DNA of 64,000 nucleotides. It comes from Buxus sempervirens (lineage: Eukaryota > Streptophyta > Magnoliopsida > Buxales > Buxaceae). The translations under genes and the position numbers were made by a program. Under the pieces are notes generated by a model. That model had not been told where the DNA came from, did no database searches, and saw only the letters and a list, made by a program, of their open reading frames with translations. How positions within the stretch are numbered: the first letter of the stretch is position 1; the number at the start of each line of letters is the position of its first letter. Positions 56,561 through 64,000 of the stretch are shown piece after piece. The stretch covers positions 32,978,858 through 33,042,857 of the forward strand of contig OX387190.1 in NCBI GenBank assembly GCA_947561395.2, in the 5' to 3' direction.

Positions 56561-57448
56561 GGGTGTACATAAACTTGGTTTTCGTACTCAAATCCTCCAT
56601 CGATGGTTTTTCCTGGATTTGGTCGATTGTATAAGTTGTATTTAGGTTATTTTGAGCTGCTAGAAGTAGTGGATTCCAACTTCGATAAAAAGGTTGGATT
56701 TTGGAACGAAAGATGTGAATTTTGCCTATATTAACTTCGAAATAGGACTTTTGGTGTGAAATTGTTCAGAAAGGGGTTTTTACATGGTTTCAACCCTTGT
56801 AACACATTTATAACGGTAATTTTAGGATGTTTTAAATGACCAAATGTATTTTCAAAATAGACTAAAGATTTGGCCACCAAGCTAAAAAATTAGCTTGTTT
56901 TGTGTTTAAAATTGGTTTTGATGTTCCAAATTTGTTTCAGGAGCTTTGAAAATGTTTCGGATTGATTTTAAATGTGAAATTGGATATATTTTAGTGAATT
57001 CAAGTCTGAGTTTAGACTAGAAATTCATATAAGAATCATTTTCAATGGTGGATTTAAGTAACTTGGAAGGGCTTGGATAGTCTCAAAAGGTTTTGGTCAA
57101 GTTTTTAAGGAGGTCTCCTATATGTTTGAAGCGATTGAGTCCTTTAATTCCAGGTAAATCAAAATATGGGCATTTGATTGAAAATTTAGACTTTACGATA
57201 TTACGGGTGTCAATAAACTTGGTTTTCATACCCAAATCCTCTACCGATGGTTTTTCCTGAATTTGGTCGATCATATAAGTTGTATTTGGGTTATTTTGAG
57301 CTGTTGGAAGCGGTAGATTCCAACTTCGATAAAAAGGTTGGAATTTGGAACGAATGATGTGAATTTTCCCTATATTAACTTCGAAAGGGAACTTTCGGGA
57401 TGAAATTGTTCAAAAAAGGGTTTTTACATGGTTTCAACACTTGTAACA
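56561..57448 (+). repeat. Pair of about 244-bp direct repeats, 644 bp apart
   Basis: 56,561-56,804 and 57,205-57,448 start GGGTGT-AATAAACTTGGTTTTC and end TGGTTTCAAC-CTTGTAACA. They are alike along their full length. I see neither a primer-binding site after the first nor a polypurine tract before the second, so a mini-LTR element is possible but unproven. The interior is non-coding. Confidence 0.7.
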
Positions 57449-57485
57449 TGGAATTTTGATTAGAACTCACTTATTGCTTAAACAA

Positions 57486-57638
57486 AAGCATTTCCTATAA
57501 AGCCAAAATCCGGTGGTTCCGTGAAACCACTGGCTAGGATGGAGTTTGGATGTGTGGGACCCCCTCCTGACATGGGCATCCATCTGTGTGTTTTACACTA
57601 GCTAGCACCACTGAGTGGCACTAGGTGAAATGCTCTCA
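57486..57638. mobile_element. MITE family B, copy 3
   Basis: Starts AAGCATTTCC, ends GGTGAAATGCTCTCAA, and contains GGATGGAGTTTGGATGTGTG and GACATGGGCATCCATC. Closest in wording to the 5.0-kb copy. Confidence 0.75.
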
Positions 57639-58938
57639 ACTTAAACATATTATATATGTAATCATGCAAGTGGGTTTTCCAAATCATATGTCACAAGAAA
57701 AATCCATGTCACATCAAGATTCTAAAATACATTGTATTTTTCCACTCACCCTACCCTACTCCTTTTCCTCATATTTTTTTAATTAATTTTCTAGCCTTTA
57801 GCATGTCACACTCATGCTTACGTGGTGTTTTCTGGCCAAAGGTTTGTCTTGAAAATGCTACATCATGGCATTATCTAGACGAACCAAAAAAATAATGCAT
57901 GATCATTGTAATAATTGTTGTTATATAATAATAAATAAATAAAATAAGTAAGAAAAATGAGCACGATCCCTCCACTTGCTCGTTGTTCCCACCATTACAA
58001 AACAAGAATCCCACAAGCTTAAAAATATTTTAGAAAGATTCTAATTGAGATTAGCTGTTCTAATCACACTTCTCATCCCCGTGATATGACTGAAAAAAAC
58101 TTAAACCAATAATACAACTTGTAAGAATTTCAGAAGCTTAAAGAGCTTCGACAAAATCAGTACGTAGAAATTAAAAAAAATGCAGCAAAAATATGACTGA
58201 AAAAAAATAATCCAAAAATAGTGCATCACATAACTTGACTATAACATGGAAAACCTTCACTTAACATGAAGGGCCCTCAGATCTACTTAGTTCTGAAATA
58301 TTTGGAAGAATATCAAGAATAATTGTTTACTTGACGTACAAAAAGATTTTAGATTGAAGTCAAAGCAAATTAAGCTGAATCACTGGTGCTCAAAATGTGA
58401 CGTCAGGAATACGAGATCAAAAACTACAAGGTACTGAAACATGCAACAATTAGGTTAAGCTCAACCTTTACTAGTTGACCAGTAAGAAGCCTCTCCAAGC
58501 ACAGGCATTGTAAGAACAACGTCAGAATGATAAACCAACATGTCCATCTAATGGTTTTGTATGTATGGAATTGGAAGCTCAGTTCTTGAGTGAGGAGGCA
58601 ACTTTTATACTTGAGCGAACAAAGAATAAAATGCAATCCATGGGATCAGGAGAATCTTCAAGCTCATGAATACAAAGTTTTCATATTGAAATTTTAGACA
58701 AGGGAACATGTAAGAATCCACCACGTCTTAGTGAAATAAAAAGTAGTTTCTGCATCATTAAATGGATACCCAAGCTATATTTTTTGTCAAATTCTCTCAA
58801 TAAGAAGGCCCAAAAGCAGTTTTGCAAAATGAAAATATCCAAACTGCAATCCCTCCTAAGCATCGTTTGAAAAAAAATATCCATGTCAATTATTAGGTAC
58901 CAAATATGAATAATTGTGTTACCCAAGCTGTCAGGGGC
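57639..58938. other. Intergenic, no supported gene
   Basis: AT-rich; two minus-strand ORFs (58,424-58,636 and 58,681-58,926) have no motif. Confidence 0.4.
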
Positions 58939-58996
58939 TTAGTGGTTTTCCTTTCCATGGTAATAGGGCCTCAAAAAGAATTCACTAAAACCTTCC
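58939..58996 (-). CDS. Exon-like stretch ending in a stop (possible last exon)
   Basis: On the minus strand, TTATTTGCAG is followed by a frame reading EGFSEFFLRPYYHGKENH and TAA. Coding-like, but I could not join it to other exons. The candidate first exon at 60.6-60.8 kb on the same strand might belong to it, yet its splice phase (0) differs from the phase needed here, so middle exons would be required. Confidence 0.2.
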
Positions 58997-59250
58997 CTGC
59001 AAATAAGAAAAGCAAGGCATAAACAATCACCCAAGTCCACATGCATCAAATTGCCTACCCTCTCCAAGATATAGCATTGCCAAAAAACCAAAATGTTAAA
59101 GATGTTTTAGATTACAAATTGATTACCTTCATATTGCCAGATCATTTGATGCTAAATTACTTCATTTCTTGTCATATCAGTACTTTCATTTGTAACACAA
59201 GGAAAGTATATTAACAGCCTGTAGGAAAATTCTTTTCAAACAAGGCTTCT

Positions 59251-59632
59251 GTTCACTCCTTTATTTGTTCTTCAAAACTGAAAATTTTTTATGACCTTTT
59301 TCAAGTTCTAGTAGTGATTGAAAACAGGTCTTTCAATGCATCATTTTGTGGACTTCATTTTAGCTTCATGGCCTGGATATTGCAAATTTAAAGCCTTGCA
59401 CACGAACTGGACAGGTTCTGATGTCACTGAAACTGTGATTGAAAACAAGTTCATTCCTTTGTTCATTCTTCAGAATTAATAATTTTCCATGACTTTTTTC
59501 AAGTTCTAATAGTGACTGAAAACAAGTCTTTCAATGCTTCATGGTGGACTTAATTTTAGGTTCATGGCCTGGACATTGTTCACTTAAAGCCATGGACATT
59601 GAGTGGACAGCTTGCAATGTTACTGAATAAAG
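59251..59632. repeat. About 198-bp tandem duplication
   Basis: Two diverged units, starting GTTCACTCCTTTATTTG and GTTCATTCCTTTGTTC, share TTTTTCAAGTTCTA-TAGTGA-TGAAAACA, TCTTTCAATGC and TTCATGGCCTGGA. Non-coding. Confidence 0.75.
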
Positions 59633-60619
59633 CTCCAGTACAACTATGAAATGTTTGTATTGATTACCTAATTCCCCTCCCTCTACGCTACATTATAGTA
59701 GACTGCAAGGGAGCACAAAGCATACAGCATCCTTGCAGAGTTAAGAATGCTGAGATAGATGAATTGGAAAAGCATGGAAATTAATAAGATCAGGAATGGA
59801 TATATTGGAAAGGGCCTATGTGTGTGGCTGTTGCCAAAAAAGGAAGTAGGTTAAGAGAATTTATTCATGTAAAACAAAGGCCTCATGAGGCTGTTATGGG
59901 AAAGTGTACAGGGATAAAAAAGGATCTGAAGAAGACAAGGACAAGATCAAAATGAACCTTGTTTGATACACATAATTTCACTTAAAATAAGTTTATCAAC
60001 AGATTAAATGGAGGAACAGCATTCATGCATGTTGCCGACCAAAATAAATTGAGGGAAGACAATTTGTTGTTGTTGATGTAGTAGACTGTAAGGGTTGGAA
60101 AAGGTGTCATCTACACATCCAAAAACTTCTGAAGATATTGATCTAGCAACTTGTTCACTTGCCAATTAAAAAGGTTATATAACATCGGAATACTAGTTGG
60201 CATACCAAGCACATGGACAAATGTGAAGTGGTGTATCTTATAGGAAATGAATATTCACCAGTAATCATTTAGTAAGAGGAAGGAGGAGGTAGTGGGAATA
60301 ACAAACTAACACGGCCAAAGATAAACTCTATGGCCATAAAACTCCAGACATGACATTGAAACAGAACAAAATTATGTTCAAACCATTGTAATAAGCCAAT
60401 AAGAAACGTGAATTTCTGTTCGAAAGTCCATAAGATGTTCACCAGAAAAAGAAAGAAAGGCCTATAAGACATCTTTGGTGTGATATTATTCTGAAGCATG
60501 CAAAATAATTCATATTAAATATGAGAATAGAGAGTCTACATTGTTTCACATTGTGGTGGACGAAACAGAGGTAATTTATTCAGTCATCAAACCCTACAAA
60601 CAAATGGAACAAAACTTAC
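59633..60619. other. Intergenic or intronic, no supported gene
   Basis: AT-rich. If the exon at 60,620-60,793 is real, this would be its first intron. No convincing exon found. Confidence 0.35.
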
Positions 60620-60793
60620 CTGAAGAGGATGGTGATGGTGACGGCGACGGCAAGCCGACGATACGGCGAAGCCCAAGGGAGTTACCGGCATTGAGTTGGG
60701 GTTTGAACTGAGAAGAAAAACACAGCAATCGACGGTGACGGCAACGGCAACAGCACGGTGTGTCAACTGCTGCAGGGCGAGAAGGGTTTCCAT
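60620..60793 (-). CDS. Candidate first exon, unknown gene (possible plastid-targeted protein)
   Basis: 58 codons from ATG to a consensus donor (TTCAG/GTAAGT), phase 0: METLLALQQLTHRAVAVAV, then VDCCVFLLSS and an Arg/His-rich end. The composition (few acids, many Ser, Ala, Arg) is compatible with a transit peptide. No downstream exon was identified. It sits next to a CACTA-like terminus on its upstream side, so either the transposon entered its promoter or the exon is a captured fragment. Confidence 0.3.
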
Positions 60794-60879
60794 AGTGGAG
60801 CACAACAAAAAGGAAATATGGGGAAGGGGTCGGTTCGCGGGGGGATATTTAATCCCTTTTGGTCGCAAAAAAAGCTTAT

Positions 60880-61228
60880 CTCCTGCAATAAAATTACCGC
60901 TGCTATAACATTTAAGAATAAATTACCAGCGGGAACAATTCTGCCCCAAATTTGCCTTATTAACAGTGGTATCTACCGCCGGTAATAAGATGAATACTGG
61001 CAATATGTGCTGCCGCTAAAAGACCCAAAAACAAGCCAAAAAATTTCCCGCCATTTTTGGGAACCTCGTGCAAATTTTTACCGGCGGTACACTTACCGCC
61101 AGCATTATATGGGTTTAAGGGCGGGTGGCGAATCTATCGCCGTGAATATGCCTTTTTTCTATGATTAGTGGCGGAATTTGTTACCGCCGGTAATACTTCA
61201 CCGCTAAAGCCTGTCATTTTTATAGTAT
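60880..61228. mobile_element. CACTA-like transposon terminus with ACCGCCGGTAA subterminal repeats
   Basis: On the minus strand the end reads TACTATAAAAATGACAGGC, one base from the CACTA type of start. Many TTACCGCCGGTAAT and AGCGGTGA words in both orientations cover 60,880-61,205, as in CACTA subterminal regions. It abuts the remaining PRP copy 3 sequence at 61,229. The other end was not found. Confidence 0.5.
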
Positions 61229-61443
61229 AGACATGGAGCTAGAGGAACCGTACTGGGATTTGAGGCTGTGGATGGGGTTGGAGGCGAAGCTGGGGGTGGG
61301 GGTGGGGGTGGGGGTGGAGGGGGAGGAAGAGTTGACAGCAATGGTAAGTATGGTGTTCGCGGAGGAGGAGGTGGAGGTGGGGGCCTTCGGTAGCCAGGGG
61401 TAGTTTCTTCCCAATCTGATGCAGAGATCAATGTCCACAATGA
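61229..61443 (-). pseudogene. PRP pseudogene copy 3
   Basis: Matches the 43.47-43.82-kb part of the intact gene: IDLCIRLGRN, then a 2-base deletion shifts the frame (reading YPWLPKAP), and proline codons continue in another frame. The signal peptide and promoter are gone beyond 61,443 and the 3' end is cut by the CACTA-like sequence. Not functional. Confidence 0.85.
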
Positions 61444-63230
61444 GAGCTTTTTTAGAGAATTCAGAAATCATGGAGACATGGATCGTTGATTTTTTTAACA
61501 TAAATGTTTAAAATTTGTTTTTTAACTTTGAATTAGATCTTTCTTTTTTCAAAATTGAGAAAATAAAGATCATGAAACATCTTTTTCGTAAATGTGCTAT
61601 CCTCGTTACTAAATTTATATAATATTGAGTTGAAAAGTGAGTGCGCATGTTTACAATATTTTCTTGTTATCTTAACCAACAAGAAGCCACCTGATTGAGA
61701 AGTGAAAATATGGGAGTTGAAGACAGTACAAATCTATTCACAAGTTGAACAAGGGTTAAAGATAGACCACAAACGAAGCTTTCATTCTCCATTCTATGTT
61801 CTCACTTTCCAAAACTAACTTACTAATTTCTTTTTTTTTGGTTTCTATTTATGTTTTTATTTCATTAATAGTTTATAATGCTTATAGGAGGAAAAAAAAC
61901 AACATTGGTATATTGTCGGGTACCCCAATGGGTTGATGGATTTAGTTCGGGTTGACCCCGTTTCCAAAACCTCAACTTGAACCCATTTATTTGGATTGGG
62001 TTTGGGTGGGTTGGTGGGTCGGTTCAAAATTGTCGGCTCTAATTATAGGCTTAAAACAACGGTTAAAACTTTGGAAAAGCTAAGCCCAGTTTTTAGCCTT
62101 TGGCTAGACCTAGGCCAAACTTTATTAACAAACATAAGACCCAGCCCAAAAGGTTGCAACCCAATCACATATATTTTATTAATATATAATAGCAAGGATG
62201 CAAGTGCAACACTACATGTAAAGAGAGGGGAGTTTTGCAAATATCCAAATTTTGAACAAGTAGGCAGAGTTTTGACTATTTTATGCAAATAACCTTTGGG
62301 CATGTTAGGCCTTATTTGGGTGGGGCTAGGAATTGGCCCAATTCGAGGCCCGTAATGTATTTTTGGATTGGACTTGGATGTTCGCCAACCCAACCCATTC
62401 ACCGTTATGTTACACTGGTCAATATGATCTTTGAAATCCTTCTTTTTCTGTGAGAGCATTTCCATTTAGAAATAAAATGATTCTTAAATTAGTCAACTTT
62501 TAATGTGAATCAGCTTCCATATTCAGGATTTCCAATCTAATAGCCTAGAGATGGTAAGGGCCAAAAAAATATTGAAAAACGAATAGGCCGGCTCGAGCTT
62601 CGCCACCATGACGTGGAAAAGATAAAAAAGAATTGAAACGAATCAATTTAAAAACAATAAGGCCAACCTTGGGCTCCAAAAATAATACTATATGAGGCCT
62701 TGGATCACTTTACTTTACTTTAGAGGATTACTTTACTTTTCAAATATAATTAAATTATAGGATCACTAAATTATAAAAAAGATCATTCTATAAAAGCGCA
62801 TCATTACAATCTTATATTATCTACAATAAAGTGACTATCTTTTAATTTTTTAAGAAGTGACCCCGCGGGTCAATTACGTTTGAAAAGTGACGTTTTTATG
62901 CAAAATGAGATTTTTTATAAATACAAGCTAAGATTTTCTTTTTCCTTTTCTTTTTTTCATAATTTTGGCTTTAGGTTTTTTTTTTCAATTGAGTAGTAAA
63001 ACGAGATTGCCTGTTCCATTGTTAAACATAGAAATAAACAAAGAGGCAGAATAATTTCACCAGGCCAAAAACTAATATCTTATTATTTCTACCGGTCGGT
63101 GTAGGATATCAACCTGGGCGTCTAAGCACCACGGAGTCGGAAATCTCTACCTCTTACCGCCGCCGGTGATCGGGATCTCCAGCTTTCCGATCTTCAGGAT
63201 TCGACTTGTTCCTCTTCTAACTTAAACGAA
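61444..63230. other. Unit 3 spacer between broken PRP and UGT
   Basis: 62,038-62,185 is the shared GGTTTAAAAC/GGCCCAA block. 62,188-62,285 is a decayed Helitron end (AGCAAGGATGCAAGTGCAAC). 62,290-63,095 matches 49,615-50,215. 61,444-62,035 has no counterpart and no gene. The last bases before 63,231 are the UGT 3' flank. Confidence 0.6.
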
Positions 63231-64000
63231 TCAGTCATGTTGGCGGATAGAGACGGCTTTTTCCCCACTGCAACGGCGACGCTCTCCGAGATAACGAATA
63301 AAACTGTCAACGAGTCGGCCGTTTAGGTTCTCGTCCCCAAACATCTTTCTCATCGCCTTCGCATTGATTCTCAGGAACTCGCCCTCTTTCTCCACCATCA
63401 CCGTTCTCACCGACTCGGCCACTGACTCACTCGTGAACCATCCGTCCTTTTCGTTTCTGAGTATCTCCAATCCCAGCTTCTTCCCTTCCAGCAGCCGTGC
63501 GTTAAGTCCCTGTTCGTTTATCATGGGCAAAAGAATGAGAGCGCGTCCAAACGCGAGTCCCTCGATGATCGAGTTCCAGCCACAGTGAGTCACGAGTCCT
63601 CCTACCGACCGGTGCGACAGTATCTTGACCTGTGGAGCCCACCCCACGTAGACGAAACCTCGATCTCCGATTCGAGCTTGAAAGCCCTCCGGTAACATCT
63701 CCGGCATGTCATCAACTGATCCAGGTTGCCTCCTTAGGACCCAAAAGAATGGAAGGTTGGAAAGCTCTAACCCGAGAGCCAACTCGTTTATCTGCTCCCG
63801 ACTCAGTGTTGCCTCGCTCCCCATTGCAACGTAGACGACAGAATCGAGTTCTTGTTTGTCTAACCATTCCTTCATTAAACACCACCTGGGATCTTCTTCC
63901 TTGTCATCGTCTTGGACTGAAGGTGGAAGAAAGCCTATAGGGATGATTGGTTTCTTGTGGAGCTCTTCGAGAAGGCTTACAAAGTTAGATTCGAGCTCAA
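63231..64000 (-). CDS. UGT91-like: UDP-glycosyltransferase, UGT91-like, 5' part outside the window
   Basis: The frame is open from the window edge: 256 codons that start inside LESNFVSLLEELHKK, aligned with residue 232 of the 51.4-kb paralogue, and end in SIRQHD. The PSPG box begins WAPQVKILSH and reads HCGWNS and INEQ, so the donor-site acid is Glu where the paralogue has Asp. FFWVLRR and GLNARLLEGKKLG are kept in both. It has a longer C-terminal tail (SGEKAVSIRQHD). The catalytic His and Asp lie beyond the window. Divergence from the 51.4-kb gene is considerable in the linker (PPSVQDDDKEED), so substrates may differ. Intronless as far as visible. Confidence 0.92.
   Translation of the reverse strand, partial: ELESNFVSLLEELHKKPIIPIGFLPPSVQDDDKEEDPRWCLMKEWLDKQELDSVVYVAMGSEATLSREQINELALGLELSNLPFFWVLRRQPGSVDDMPEMLPEGFQARIGDRGFVYVGWAPQVKILSHRSVGGLVTHCGWNSIIEGLAFGRALILLPMINEQGLNARLLEGKKLGLEILRNEKDGWFTSESVAESVRTVMVEKEGEFLRINAKAMRKMFGDENLNGRLVDSFIRYLGERRRCSGEKAVSIRQHD

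Noticed and set aside
56561..57448. Calling the direct repeats a definite LTR pair
   Set aside because: No primer-binding site, polypurine tract or convincing target duplication.

Overview
The window is nuclear DNA of a flowering plant. The evidence is spliceosomal introns with GT/AG borders, plant-only kinase families (a WAG/PINOID-type AGC kinase, an EDR1/CTR1-type Raf-like MAP3K and a class VI receptor-like cytoplasmic kinase), UGT91-type glycosyltransferases, and AT-rich intergenic DNA full of Helitrons, MITEs, TRIM/LTR pieces and TIR transposons. The species cannot be named from the sequence; nothing looks grass-like.

Left half (about 6.5-33 kb) is the gene-bearing part: an intronless WAG-like kinase (6.6-8.0 kb, +), a two-exon small membrane protein of unknown function (10.4-11.1 kb, -), a 15-exon Raf-like MAP3K (12.4-21.4 kb, -) whose introns hold a TRIM and a MITE, and a 7-exon RBK-type RLCK (29.0-32.8 kb, -). 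Between the last two lie a Copia-like LTR remnant with a minisatellite and a dead hAT transposase end. I re-derived the exon borders of the multi-exon genes from splice sites and reading-frame phase; they join in frame.

Right half (about 38-64 kb) is a broken tandem segmental duplication. A module made of a secreted proline-rich protein (PRP) gene, a conserved non-coding stretch with a Helitron and, in two places, a UGT91-like gene is present in up to three versions: unit 1 (40.4-46.2 kb, intact PRP), unit 2 (46.4-52.8 kb, broken PRP plus intact UGT) and unit 3 (61.2-64 kb, broken PRP plus a UGT that runs off the window). Because the copies are alignable, insertions can be read against empty sites. 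The clearest is a 1.6-kb TIR element at 40.56-42.15 kb, absent from unit 2, that carries two consecutive exons of an SBP-box (SPL) transcription factor gene, with an in-frame stop. This is a gene-fragment capture and the most interesting thing in the window.

Other mobile DNA in the right half: two LTR copies in opposite orientation (38.2-39.9 and 46.7-48.2 kb), two neighbouring related foldback/MULE-like elements with long terminal inverted repeats (53.2-54.2 and 54.45-55.56 kb), a small hAT-type insertion with an 8-bp target duplication nested in a Helitron, and a CACTA-like terminus. I found no CRISPR, operon, tRNA or rRNA. The neighbouring genes do not form one pathway, apart from the UGT paralogues, which are a typical specialised-metabolism tandem pair.
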